From positions 1,798,001-1,862,000 of the forward strand of contig OY970183.1 in NCBI GenBank assembly GCA_963708155.1: a stretch of DNA of 64,000 nucleotides, read 5' to 3'. The position numbers and the translations under genes are program-made. Below the pieces are notes generated by a model. The model was not told the DNA's origin. It searched no databases and worked only from the letters and a program-made list of their open reading frames with translations. Every line of letters starts with the position of its first letter. Position 1 is the first letter of the stretch. Shown one piece after another: positions 47,937-56,725 of this stretch. This DNA is from Methylovirgula sp963708155 (GTDB lineage: Bacteria; Pseudomonadota; Alphaproteobacteria; Rhizobiales; Beijerinckiaceae).

Positions 47937-47976
47937 ATGGCGCCCGGTCCTCACGGCTCGGGCGCCATTTTCATTT
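47937..47976 (+). terminator. intrinsic terminator after xoxF
   Basis: ATGGCGCCCG (47937-47946) pairs perfectly with CGGGCGCCAT (47959-47968) and is followed by TTTTCATTT. Located 23 bp after the stop, it separates xoxF from the accessory genes, which may be expressed at a lower level. Confidence 0.8.
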
Positions 47977-48140
47977 GCAATGCGAAGTCAGGCTCCATCG
48001 CGGCTTGCAATCTTTCGCGAGCCCGCTTGAAAGCGGACGCAACAGGCCAGATTTGAGAGAGGATCATTGCGGCGCTAGGTTACGCATACTTTCTGCGCGA
48101 TGTTCGCTCGCATGTATCGTCAAAAGGATATGTCGCCCAG

Positions 48141-49958
48141 ATGAAACTCTATCCCCGGACTGCTCGGCTGACGTTTTGTCTCGCCTCGATCACCGCCTGC
48201 CTGTTCGCCTTCTCGGCCGTTGCCGCCACCCAGGACGATCAGGCGCGGCAGGACCATGCCGTTGCCGTGGCGCTGAGCAAGCTCGATACGCTGCAGCCGC
48301 TGACCGCTGGCGACCGCGCCGCGCTGAAGGGCGCTGCCCGCCGGCGGACGCTCCAATCCCTGCGTATTTGCGGCGATCCCGGCAACCTGCCGTTCTCGAA
48401 TGACCGGCTCGAAGGCTACGAGAACAAGATCGCTGAAATCCTCGCCAAGGCGATGGACACCCACACCGAGTATTATTGGCGGCCCTATATCGATCGCGGC
48501 ATGTTGCGCGAGACCTATGGCAACGATCAGTGCGACGTGCTGATGGACCTGCCGCTTGGCTTCGAGGGTGTTCTCCTCACCGAGCCGATCTACAAGACGA
48601 CCTTCGTCCTCGCCTCGCTGGCCGATCGCCATTATAACTTCAAGAGCCTGGAAGATCCGGAACTCGCCAAGCTGAAGATCGGCGTCTATCAAACCTCGGC
48701 CATTCGCCAGGTCTTCCATGAACACGGCATGGACAAGAGCCTCGTTGTCCATTCGGTCACCCACGACGCGGATATCAACCCGAAGGACGCGCCCATCTAT
48801 CAGGTTCAACAGGTCGTGGACGGTTCGCTGGACGTCGCCGCGGTCTGGGGACCATTCGCCGGCTATTATAAAGCCGTCAAAAAGGCGCCGATCGCGATTC
48901 AGCCGGTCAATCTGATGGAGGATCAGATTCCGCTCGAATTCGAGATGGCCTTTGGCGTGCCGACGACCGACCGCATCCTGAAATACAAGATCGATCTGGC
49001 GCTCCAGGACAACAAGGCCGCGATCGAGAAGGTGCTTCGCGATTACGGCGTGCCGCTCGTCAAATGCAGCGATTGCATCGTCGAGGGCGACCTGCCGGCG
49101 CATGGTGTCTACGCGGCGCTGCCTCCAACTCCTGCTGCGGAGCTCAAGTCCTCAGTAACGATGAAGCAACTCAAGTCGTGGCTCGCAGCCGGCGCGGATG
49201 TGAATGAGGAGTTCAGCAATGCGGTCACCGCGGGCTCTGTCGATCGCGCCAGCTTCCTGCTGAGCAAGGGCGCCGATCCCAACAAACCGGATGACCAGGG
49301 CGAGACGCCGCTGATCAACGCCGCCCAAGCGCACAATGCGGATCTCCTTAAACTGCTTCTCGATCATGGTGCCAAAGTTAATGCGCGCGACGCGAACGGC
49401 ATGACCGCCTTGCTCGAAGCTGTGATGCAGGATGATGTTCCGACCATCAAGCTCCTGGCCAGCCACGGCGCTGACCTCGACGAACGCACACCGGATCAGG
49501 CGACGCCGCTTGCCCTGGCCATCGTCGAGAACAAAATGTTGGCAGCTTTGGCGCTCATCGATGTCGGCGCGCCGGTCAATGGGCCGAGCGGAGAGCTCGG
49601 GCTGACGCCATTGATGGTGGCCGCCGGGCGGCAGGAAACAGAGATGTCGCTTGAGGCCGGGCGTCACGAGATCGAGAATTTGTCGACCGATCCGCATTAT
49701 CCCGGGCCGCTTCAGGTCGCCCGCGCCTTGATCGCCCATAAGGCCGACGTGAACGCGGTGAGCAAATCGGGCGTCACCGCGCTGATGCTCGCGGCTGCGC
49801 ACAACAACCCGCCAATCGTCGGGCTGCTGCTGCAGTCGGGCGCAGACCCCTCGAAGCGTTCGCCGGACAAGAAAACCGCCCTCGATCTTGCCGTCGAGAA
49901 CGGTAACAATTCTGTGGTGAGCCTTATTCGGCTGATTCAGCAATCCGGCGGCAAGTAA
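48141..49958 (+). CDS. XoxJ/MxaJ-like periplasmic binding protein fused to ankyrin repeats
   Basis: This 605-residue protein has a signal peptide (residues 1-29) and two parts. Residues about 70-325 form a type II periplasmic binding fold of the quinoprotein-associated (MxaJ/XoxJ) kind: LRICGDPGNLPFSNDRLEGYENKIAEILA, DVLMDLPLGFEGVLLTEPIYKTTFVLA, LKIGVYQTSAIRQV. The stretch ends with a Cys pair CSDC (309-312). Residues about 338-605 hold five to seven ankyrin repeats (GETPLINAAQAHNADLLKLLLDHGAKVNARD, SGVTALMLAAAHNNPPIVGLLLQSGADP). XoxJ is thought to interact with or activate XoxF. A fused ankyrin array would add a protein-binding surface in the periplasm. The domain calls are firm, the role inferred. 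Confidence 0.82.
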   Translation: MKLYPRTARLTFCLASITACLFAFSAVAATQDDQARQDHAVAVALSKLDTLQPLTAGDRAALKGAARRRTLQSLRICGDPGNLPFSNDRLEGYENKIAEILAKAMDTHTEYYWRPYIDRGMLRETYGNDQCDVLMDLPLGFEGVLLTEPIYKTTFVLASLADRHYNFKSLEDPELAKLKIGVYQTSAIRQVFHEHGMDKSLVVHSVTHDADINPKDAPIYQVQQVVDGSLDVAAVWGPFAGYYKAVKKAPIAIQPVNLMEDQIPLEFEMAFGVPTTDRILKYKIDLALQDNKAAIEKVLRDYGVPLVKCSDCIVEGDLPAHGVYAALPPTPAAELKSSVTMKQLKSWLAAGADVNEEFSNAVTAGSVDRASFLLSKGADPNKPDDQGETPLINAAQAHNADLLKLLLDHGAKVNARDANGMTALLEAVMQDDVPTIKLLASHGADLDERTPDQATPLALAIVENKMLAALALIDVGAPVNGPSGELGLTPLMVAAGRQETEMSLEAGRHEIENLSTDPHYPGPLQVARALIAHKADVNAVSKSGVTALMLAAAHNNPPIVGLLLQSGADPSKRSPDKKTALDLAVENGNNSVVSLIRLIQQSGGK

Positions 49959-49968
49959 TTGAACTCGC

Positions 49969-50007
49969 GGGAGCTTGGGCCGCCGCGCCGGGCGGCGCCC
50001 GGGCTCC
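49969..50007 (+). other. GC-rich intergenic hairpin
   Basis: GGGAGC and GGCTCC bracket an inner stem GCCGCC-GCGCCG-GGCGGC, giving a long GC hairpin 11 bp after the binding-protein stop and 156 bp before the cytochrome start. No T run follows. It probably sets differential mRNA stability or partial termination. Confidence 0.5.
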
Positions 50008-50163
50008 GGCGGGTTTGGGCGATGTTGGAGCGAAAGATCGGGAAAAGCAGCGCTTGACGTTTGCAAGTGGCTGGCGGAAAAGGCCAACCGCCGCAGGACA
50101 TTCCGTCCGGCGATCCGGAATTTTGTTGGAAGAAGTCCTGCCGCGCGGGATAGAGGAGGGGTT

Positions 50164-50664
50164 ATGGTCGTCAGAGGTGCAGTGAAAATTGCCTTGGGCC
50201 TGGGTTTGGCTTTTGGCGCCATGTTCGCCATGAGCGCACGTGCGGACCAGGATAACAACAGCACTCCGACCGCTCTTGCGCAGGGGTCGAAGCTTGGCAC
50301 TCTCGTAAACCCCTACCAGGCCAAGGAAGATGCGCATGATCAGGCGCTCGCCGATGAGGGCCACAAGCTGTTCGGCAATTATGGCTGCCCCGGCTGCCAC
50401 GGTTTCGGCGGCGGCGGCGGCATGTGTCCGCCGATCACCAACGGCGTTTGGATTTACGGCGACAAGGACGATACGCTCTTCCGTCTCGTTTCGCTCGGCT
50501 CGGCTGAACTCCAGTCGAAGTATGGTCTGACGCGTCAGGCGACGGAAAACATTGTCGCGCCGATGCCGGCGATGGGCACCGTTATTCCGAAGGCCGACGA
50601 CCTCTGGAAGATCATTTCCTGGGTGAAGATCCAAGCCTACAACAACGTGAAGAACAGCAAATAA
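50164..50664 (+). CDS. periplasmic cytochrome c, probable electron acceptor of the methanol dehydrogenase
   Basis: This 166-residue class I cytochrome c has a signal peptide ending SARAD and one haem motif, C75-P-G-C78-H79. Candidate axial Met134 or Met137 lies in APMPAMGTV. The glycine-rich FGGGGGMCPP after the haem motif resembles XoxG/cytochrome cL-type proteins. GAGGAGG precedes the ATG. Its place behind XoxF and the XoxJ-like gene makes it the likely XoxG equivalent, carrying electrons to the terminal oxidase. Confidence 0.85.
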   Translation: MVVRGAVKIALGLGLAFGAMFAMSARADQDNNSTPTALAQGSKLGTLVNPYQAKEDAHDQALADEGHKLFGNYGCPGCHGFGGGGGMCPPITNGVWIYGDKDDTLFRLVSLGSAELQSKYGLTRQATENIVAPMPAMGTVIPKADDLWKIISWVKIQAYNNVKNSK

Positions 50665-50714
50665 ACGCGGCTCGCGCGTATGGGTGGTTTGCTGCGCCGG
50701 AAAGGCGCGGTGAT

Positions 50715-50738
50715 GAGAGCGGGATAAGTCCCGCTCTC
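50715..50738 (+). other. perfect hairpin between cytochrome and binding-protein genes
   Basis: GAGAGCGGGA-TAAG-TCCCGCTCTC has 10-bp perfect arms and a 4-base loop, 50 bp after the cytochrome stop and 12 bp before the next start codon. It lacks a T run. It could terminate weakly, protect the upstream mRNA end, or limit translation of the next gene. Confidence 0.6.
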
Positions 50739-50750
50739 CAATGCTCGAAT

Positions 50751-52040
50751 GTGGCGGAGACGCGGGTGGAGCATGCGGAATTGAAGGCCGCGTTTCGGCG
50801 TGTACTGCGCATTTGCAGTCGATCGGTGCTCATGCTGGCGGCGGGCTCGCTGCTTTTCCTTGGCGCCATCGCACCAGACGCGGCGCAACCGGTCCCCGCG
50901 ACCCCGGCCGCACAGGCGCCGCCCCTCAATGTCGATATTCTCTATCTCGGTCGGCAATATGTTGAGCCGCCGCCGCTCTCTCTGGTCGACAAGATTGTCA
51001 CCGACGAGGGCATCCAGGGCGCCCGCATCGCTTTGCAGGAAGATGCCCTCACCGGTCGCTTTGTGAACCAGAGCTATCATCTCACTGAGATGATCCTGCC
51101 GCTCGATGCGGATTTCAAAGCCAAGGCGCGCGCCGCGCTGGCGACCCACAAGCTCATCATCGCCGATCTCGAAAAGGATGATTTGCTGACGCTCGCCGAC
51201 ATGCCGGAGGCGAAAAACGCCCTGATCTTCGATATCCGCACAAGCGACGACAGCCTCCGGCAGGAGGATTGCCGAGCGGACGTATTTCATATCCTGCCGA
51301 GCACGGCCATGCGCACCGACGCGCTCGCCCAATATCTTGTTTGGAAGCACTGGACGAATTGGCTCCTCGTATCCGGCAACCATCCCGCGGACACCGCTTA
51401 CGCCAACGACGTGAAACAGTCCGCGCGCAAATTTGGCGCCAAAGTCGTCGACGAGCGCTTCTACACTTATGCGGCCGGTTCGCGGCGCACGGATACCGGC
51501 CATCAGCAAGTGCAGCAGCAATTGCCGCTCGTCACGCAGAATGCCCCGGCCTACGACGTGGTTTTCGTCGCAGACGAGAGCCAGGTCTTCGGCGAATATA
51601 TGCCCTACCGCACCTGGGACCCGCGCCCCGTTGTCGGCACGGCGGGGCTGATCGCGGTCGCCTGGCATCGCGCTTATGAGGAAGATGGGGGCACCCAGCT
51701 GCAGAACCGATTCGAGCGCGAGGTCGGCCGAATCATGACCGAGCGCGACTACTCCGCCTGGCTTGGCGTGCGCGCCTTTGGCGAGGCCATCCTGCGGACG
51801 AACACAGTCGATCCGGTGGCGTTGCGCGCCTATCTCCTGTCAGACCGTTTCGGCGTCGGCGGATACAAGGGCGACGCGATGAATTTCCGCACCTGGGATC
51901 TGCAATTGCGTCAGCCGGTCATTCTGGCCAGCGCGCGAGATCTGGTGTCGGTCTCGCCACAGGAGGGTTTCCTCAGCCCGAAATATTTGACGGACACGCT
52001 TGGCTACGATCAGCCGGAAAGCAAGTGTCATTTCCATTGA
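50751..52040 (+). CDS. PQQ-dehydrogenase-associated ABC-type substrate-binding protein
   Basis: This protein has up to 429 residues from a GTG at 50751; a GTG at 50826 and an ATG at 50832 are alternatives nearer the hydrophobic leader (VLMLAAGSLLFLGAIAP). The mature part is a branched-chain-amino-acid-like type I binding fold with VDILYLGRQYVEPPP, TWDPRPVVGTAGLIAVAWHRAYEEDGG and AWLGVRAFGEAILR. It matches the family annotated as substrate-binding protein of PQQ-dependent alcohol dehydrogenase systems. The matching ATPase and permease genes, usual in such clusters, are absent here. The ligand is unknown. Confidence 0.8.
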   Translation: MAETRVEHAELKAAFRRVLRICSRSVLMLAAGSLLFLGAIAPDAAQPVPATPAAQAPPLNVDILYLGRQYVEPPPLSLVDKIVTDEGIQGARIALQEDALTGRFVNQSYHLTEMILPLDADFKAKARAALATHKLIIADLEKDDLLTLADMPEAKNALIFDIRTSDDSLRQEDCRADVFHILPSTAMRTDALAQYLVWKHWTNWLLVSGNHPADTAYANDVKQSARKFGAKVVDERFYTYAAGSRRTDTGHQQVQQQLPLVTQNAPAYDVVFVADESQVFGEYMPYRTWDPRPVVGTAGLIAVAWHRAYEEDGGTQLQNRFEREVGRIMTERDYSAWLGVRAFGEAILRTNTVDPVALRAYLLSDRFGVGGYKGDAMNFRTWDLQLRQPVILASARDLVSVSPQEGFLSPKYLTDTLGYDQPESKCHFH

Positions 52041-52056
52041 GAGCGAACGCGAAGCG

Positions 52057-53039
52057 ATGAAGAACATGCGCAAAATCTCTCTCTTCAGTCTTGTGGCCTT
52101 CCTCCTGCTGGCGTCGATCAGCCAGGCGAGCGCCTACGTCATTTTTGTCTCGAACGAGAAAGACGACACGGTGTCCGTCATCGACGGCGCGAGCCTCAAG
52201 GTGATCGACACAATCCAGGTCGGCCACCGCCCGCGCGGTATCATCATCTCGCCCGATCATAAGACGATTATCGTTTGCCTCGGGGATGATGGCCAAATCG
52301 CGATGGTCGATGCCAACACGTTCAAGGTGGAGCGCAAAATCGACTCGGGTTCCGACCCCGAGCTTCTCAATATCTCGCCGGACGGCAAGATCCTTTATGT
52401 CGCCAATGAGGACGACAGTCTCGTCACCATCGTCGACTTCAAGACCGGCAACACCATTCAGGAGATTCCGATTGGCGTCGAGCCGGAAGGCATGGCCGTC
52501 AATCCAGAGCGGGGGTCTGGTGGTCGCGACGTCGGAATCAACCAGCATGGCGCATTTCATCGACGCCAAGACCTACAAGGTTCTCGCCAATGTCCTCGTC
52601 AATTCGCGTCCTCGCTACGCCGAATTCACCAAGGATGGCTCGAAGGTCTGGGTTTCCTCCGAAGTCGGAGGCAGCGTTTCCGTCATCGATACCAAGACCT
52701 TCAAAATTCTGCAATCTCATCCACTTCGCAATTCCGGGCATTCGGCCTGAATTGATTGCGCCGGTCGGTATTACCTTCACGAAGGATGGAAAGCGGGCCT
52801 TCGTCTGTCTCGGCAAGGCGAACCATTTGGCGGTCGTCGATACCGAAACGTATCAGGTCATCGATTATGTTCTTGTCGGTCAGCGTCCGTGGCACGCGGT
52901 CCTGAGCCCCGATGGAACGAAGCTGTTTTCGGCGAATGGCGAAACCAATGATGTGACGGAAGTCGACGTTGAGTCGCTGCGTCCGCTGAAGTCTATCACG
53001 GTTGGCCGTTTGCCCTGGGGGCTGGCTGTCAGGCCCTGA
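52057..53039 (+). CDS. PQQ-system-associated YVTN beta-propeller protein, frame interrupted twice
   Basis: This secreted protein (signal peptide LFSLVAFLLLASISQASA) is built from YVTN-type blades such as VSNEKDDTVSVIDGASLKVI, SPDGKILYVANEDDSLVTIVD and GRLPWGLAVRP. It belongs to the propeller family found next to PQQ-dependent dehydrogenases. The frame shifts near 52509 (extra G; repaired sequence reads NPDGGLVVATSE) and near 52715-52718 (extra base before HFAIPGIRPELIAPVG). Removing both gives 326 residues, the family size. It starts 16 bp after the binding-protein stop, so the two are probably co-translated. Confidence 0.8.
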
Positions 53040-53069
53040 TCTCGTCGTCGAACATGCGGAGGTTGTCAG

Positions 53070-53459
53070 ATGCTGGAGCAAACTTCGAACCGCGCTCGGA
53101 AAATCACCGCCGTTGTGCTCGGCGGAGTCTGCGCGGCCGCTCTTGCCCTGTCGCCCGCGATGGGCAAACCTGTGCCCAAGACCAAATTCTGGAACATCAC
53201 TGGCGACACGGTCGTCAAATTTGAGCTCGCGCCGGCCGGTACCACGAAATGGGGGCCGGACCTGTGCAAGGGCGATGATGACGATTCCGTCGATGACGAC
53301 GAGCGGCTGACCGTCAAGGACGTGGCGAGCGGAACCTATGATGCGCGTTTGACCTATAAGGATGGCGGCATCTGCCTGGCCAAATCGGTCAAGGTTGTCG
53401 AAGGCAAGATTTTCTCGATCGAGAAGAAGGAACTCGTCGATTGCACCAAGCCCCGCTGA
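53070..53459 (+). CDS. small secreted acidic protein
   Basis: This 129-residue protein has a signal peptide (ITAVVLGGVCAAALALSPAMG) and a mature part with three cysteines (66, 102, 125). A striking acidic loop, GDDDDSVDDDE (residues 68-78), lies next to Cys66, in a beta-rich context (KFWNITGDTVVKFELAP, GTYDARLTYKDGGICLAKSVKVV). I do not recognise a named family. The acidic cluster could bind Ca2+ or a lanthanide, which would make sense in a lanthanide methanol dehydrogenase locus, but that is speculation. It starts 30 bp after the propeller gene. Confidence 0.65.
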   Translation: MLEQTSNRARKITAVVLGGVCAAALALSPAMGKPVPKTKFWNITGDTVVKFELAPAGTTKWGPDLCKGDDDDSVDDDERLTVKDVASGTYDARLTYKDGGICLAKSVKVVEGKIFSIEKKELVDCTKPR

Positions 53460-53505
53460 TAAGGTGAGGTGATAAAAGAGGTCCAAAGCGAAGAGGACCA
53501 CGCTC

Positions 53506-54696
53506 ATGGCCCATAAAAAAACTGTCGATGGCCGCGGGGGGCCATTCAAAACCCCCGCCGCATTCCATCTGGTTTCGTTTTTCGGTGTTTTCGTTCTTCT
53601 TACCGCGAGCCTCGCTTTCGGGTTCGCGACATCCGGCCAAGCCGACCAGGCGCGGCTGCGCTACATTCAGCTCATCGGCCATTCCGCCGATCTGACCGAT
53701 GCGACTTACAGTCCGGATGGCAGCAAGATCGTCACCGCATCGAGCGATAAGACGGCGCGGATATGGAACGCCGCCAATGGCGTCCCTCTCGAGGTCTTGA
53801 GCGGCCATACCGAGGGCGTGCGGACGGCGCGGTTTAGCCCCGACGGCAAGCATGTCCTGACCTCGGCGCAGGATTCGACGGCGAAAATCTGGGATGTCGC
53901 GACCGGCAAAGCCCTGCTGACTTTGAAGGGCCATACCGATCCGCTCGAAGATGCCGAATATAGCCCCGACGGCAAGCTCGTCGTCACCGCCTCGCGCGAC
54001 GGCACGGCGAAAATCTGGGATGCTTCGACTGGCGCTTTGCTGGCAACTCTCACCGGCCACACCGGCCCGGTCATGCGCGCGGTTTTCAGCCCCGACGGGC
54101 TTTATGTGGCGACAGCCTCAGCCGATCGCACCGCCCGCGTCTGGGATTCGGGTACGGGCGCGCTGCGCTACACGCTGACGGGCCACAATGGCATCGTGAC
54201 CGGCGTCAGCTTCAGCCCCGACGGGCGGCTGATCGCCACCTCGTCGAGCGACAAGACGGCGCGGCTCTGGAACGCCCGCACCGGCGCGCTGGCTGAGACT
54301 TTGCTCGGGCATACCCGCGCCGTTGAGTTTGCCATCTTCAGCCATGATGGCAGCAAGATCGTCACCGGATCGAGCGACAAATCCGGAATCGTCTGGGACG
54401 TGAAGACCGGCACCAAACTCGTAACCCTGCTCGGGCATCATCGTGCGATCATGTGGGCAAGCTTCAGTCCGGACGACAAGCGGATCGCCACAGCCGCCTA
54501 TGATTCGACGGCGCGAGTGTGGGACGCGGCCAGCGGGGCGCAGCAATTGCTCCTGGCCGGCCACGGCGGCGAGGTTGTGCGCGCGAAGTTCAGCCCCGAC
54601 GGCCAGCATGTCCTCACCGCGTCTTTCGATACGACGGGGCGGATTTGGGACGTCGGCCCCTCGGGCGTCCCATCCGCGGCCGCGCCGGCGAAATAG
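53506..54696 (+). CDS. exported or membrane-anchored WD40-repeat protein
   Basis: This 396-residue protein has an N-terminal hydrophobic segment (FHLVSFFGVFVLLTASLAFGFATSG, about residues 21-45), an anchor or signal, and then eight WD40 units. Each has the pattern GH-x(9)-FSPDG-x-(4)-TAS-x-DKTARIW (for example HTEGVRTARFSPDGKHVLTS and HNGIVTGVSFSPDGRLIATS). The propeller would face the periplasm. WD40 domains are protein-binding platforms. It is last in the methanol-dehydrogenase cluster, 46 bp after the acidic protein. Confidence 0.8.
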   Translation: MAHKKTVDGRGGPFKTPAAFHLVSFFGVFVLLTASLAFGFATSGQADQARLRYIQLIGHSADLTDATYSPDGSKIVTASSDKTARIWNAANGVPLEVLSGHTEGVRTARFSPDGKHVLTSAQDSTAKIWDVATGKALLTLKGHTDPLEDAEYSPDGKLVVTASRDGTAKIWDASTGALLATLTGHTGPVMRAVFSPDGLYVATASADRTARVWDSGTGALRYTLTGHNGIVTGVSFSPDGRLIATSSSDKTARLWNARTGALAETLLGHTRAVEFAIFSHDGSKIVTGSSDKSGIVWDVKTGTKLVTLLGHHRAIMWASFSPDDKRIATAAYDSTARVWDAASGAQQLLLAGHGGEVVRAKFSPDGQHVLTASFDTTGRIWDVGPSGVPSAAAPAK

Positions 54697-54739
54697 TATC
54701 GGGCTCGACGGCGGCCATCGCCTCGCTTATTGAAGCGCG

Positions 54740-55567
54740 ATGCAGAAGAAGCGCGACCAATTTCTCGCTTTGATCGCCGGGCGCTCGGCGATCATGGGCA
54801 TTCTCAACGTCACGCCGGATTCCTTTTCCGACGGTGGCAGGTTTCAGGCGCATGACGCGGCTGTAGCGCATGCCAGAAAGCTCGCAGCCGAGGGCGCCGA
54901 TATCATTGATGTCGGGGCCGAATCGACCCGTCCGGGCCATACGCCCGTGCCGGTCGCGGAGGAGCTGACGCGGCTCAAGCCGGTACTCGCCGATATTGTG
55001 AAGGCGACGCCGCTGCCGGTCTCGATCGATACCTCCAAAGCGGCGGTTGCCCGCGCTGCCATTGCCGATGGCGTCGCCGTCATTAATGATGTCTGGGGCT
55101 TGCAGCGCGACCCCGACATGGCCGATGCCGTAGCCGAAGGCGGCGCGGCGGTGGTCGTCATGCACAATCGCGAGGACGTCGATCCCGCGCGCGATATTCT
55201 CAGCGACATGCGCCGCTTTTTCGATCATTCACTGGCGCTGGCGGAGAAGGCGGGCATTCCGCGCGCGCATCTCATCCTCGATCCGGGCATCGGCTTCGGC
55301 AAGACCAAAGACCAGAACGTGACCGCCTTGCGCGATCTCGATCATTTCAAGGATTATGGGCTGCCGCTGCTTGTCGGCGTGTCGCGCAAAAGCCTGTTCG
55401 CGCCGATCCTTGGCGCCGGGGTGGACGAGCGGCTGATCGGTACGATCGCGACGAATATCATCGCCGCGACACGCGGGGCTTCGATCTTTCGCGTGCACGA
55501 TGTCGCCGAGCATGTCGCGGCGCTTAAAGTATTCGACGCGATCGCGCGCACGCCGGCCGCATCATGA
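54740..55567 (+). CDS. folP: dihydropteroate synthase
   Basis: This 275-residue TIM-barrel enzyme has both FolP signatures: IMGILNVTPDSFSDGG (about 18-33) and GADIIDVGAESTRPG (about 52-66), plus DPGIGFGK and GVSRKS. It joins p-aminobenzoate to the pterin pyrophosphate in folate synthesis and is the sulfonamide target. It overlaps folK by 4 bp (ATGA). The folB gene often found between them is not here. Confidence 0.94.
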   Translation: MQKKRDQFLALIAGRSAIMGILNVTPDSFSDGGRFQAHDAAVAHARKLAAEGADIIDVGAESTRPGHTPVPVAEELTRLKPVLADIVKATPLPVSIDTSKAAVARAAIADGVAVINDVWGLQRDPDMADAVAEGGAAVVVMHNREDVDPARDILSDMRRFFDHSLALAEKAGIPRAHLILDPGIGFGKTKDQNVTALRDLDHFKDYGLPLLVGVSRKSLFAPILGAGVDERLIGTIATNIIAATRGASIFRVHDVAEHVAALKVFDAIARTPAAS

Positions 55568-56067
55568 CGAAGATTGGTCTTACCGAGATTGGTCTTGGTC
55601 TCGGTAGCAATATCGGCGACGCAGCCGCCAATATCCGCGCCGCGCTGGGCCTGCTGAAAGCCAGCGATGCCGTCGAGATCGTCAAGGTCTCGTCGATCTA
55701 CAAGACGGCGCCCTGGGGCTATGCGGACCAGGCACCTTTCGCCAATGCCTGCGCGCTGGCGCGAACGGCGCTGAGCGCCGAGGCGCTCCTGTCGGCGGTG
55801 AAGAAGATCGAGGCGGAGATGGGCCGCACCAAAACGGTGCGCTGGGGACCGCGGCTGATCGATATCGATATTCTATTCTATGGCAGCACGTCGCTTGTCT
55901 CGGACAATCTCGTTCTGCCGCACAAGGAACTCTTCAATCGCGCCTTCGTTCTCGTTCCACTGGCCGAGATCGCACCTCATTTGGTGCTCGATGGGCGCTC
56001 GGTGGCGGAAGCGGCCGCGGCGATTCCACGCGACGGCATCGAGAAATGGGGCGAAGACAATGAGTAA
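55564..56067 (+). CDS. folK: 6-hydroxymethyl-7,8-dihydropterin pyrophosphokinase
   Basis: This 167-residue protein has GLGSNIGDAAANIRAAL at the N-terminus, KVSSIYKTAPWGYADQAPFANAC, and the signature RWGPRLIDIDILFYG with substrate and Mg2+ ligands. It makes the pyrophosphorylated pterin used by FolP. The start overlaps the folP stop and its own end overlaps the next gene by 8 bp. Confidence 0.93.
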   Translation: MTKIGLTEIGLGLGSNIGDAAANIRAALGLLKASDAVEIVKVSSIYKTAPWGYADQAPFANACALARTALSAEALLSAVKKIEAEMGRTKTVRWGPRLIDIDILFYGSTSLVSDNLVLPHKELFNRAFVLVPLAEIAPHLVLDGRSVAEAAAAIPRDGIEKWGEDNE

Positions 56068-56725
56068 ACGGAGCGAGTTGACGGCGAAGGACGGCGTGAC
56101 CATCGGCGCCTACGAGGCTGCGCCCAAAGGCATTGCGCGCGCCGGGCTCGTCGTGCTGCAGGAGATTTTCGGCATCAACCAGCACATTCGCAACGTTGCC
56201 GACGATTTTGCCGCACAGGGATATCATGTCATCGTGCCGGCCCTCTTTGATCGCGTCGAGCCGGGCGTCGAACTCAGCTATGAGAGCGACGATGTTGCTA
56301 AAGGCATGGCCATCCGCGCGAAAACGAAGCACGCGGATACTCTCGCCGATATCGCCGCCGCCGTGGAAGCGGCCAAGGCATTCGGTCCAGTCGGCATCGT
56401 CGGATATTGCTGGGGCGGCACGCTTGCCTTCGCCGCGGCCCAGCATGTCGAGGGTCTGGCGGCCGCGGTCGGCTATTACGGCTCGGGCATCGCCGCACTG
56501 CCGCCGGGTCAGTTGCGCTGCCCGGTGATGCTGCATTTCGGCGATCAGGACAAAAGCATTCCGCTCGCGGACATCGAAAAAATTCGCCGCGCGCATCCGG
56601 ACATTGCCATCCATATCTATCCGGCCAATCACGGCTTCAACTGCACAGACCGCGCCGCTTACGATGCCGATAGCGCCACGCTTGCCCGGCAGCGGACGCT
56701 GGATTTTTTCGCGCAATATCTGTGA
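56060..56725 (+). CDS. dienelactone hydrolase family protein
   Basis: This 221-residue alpha/beta hydrolase has the nucleophile motif GYCWGG (Cys about residue 117), the acid Asp in HFGDQDKSIP and the catalytic His in YPANHGFNCTDR. Family members hydrolyse dienelactone in chlorocatechol breakdown, but most chromosomal paralogues have unknown substrates. It is translationally coupled to folK by an 8-bp overlap. Its end lies 8 bp from the convergent nadD. Confidence 0.88.
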   Translation: MSKRSELTAKDGVTIGAYEAAPKGIARAGLVVLQEIFGINQHIRNVADDFAAQGYHVIVPALFDRVEPGVELSYESDDVAKGMAIRAKTKHADTLADIAAAVEAAKAFGPVGIVGYCWGGTLAFAAAQHVEGLAAAVGYYGSGIAALPPGQLRCPVMLHFGDQDKSIPLADIEKIRRAHPDIAIHIYPANHGFNCTDRAAYDADSATLARQRTLDFFAQYL

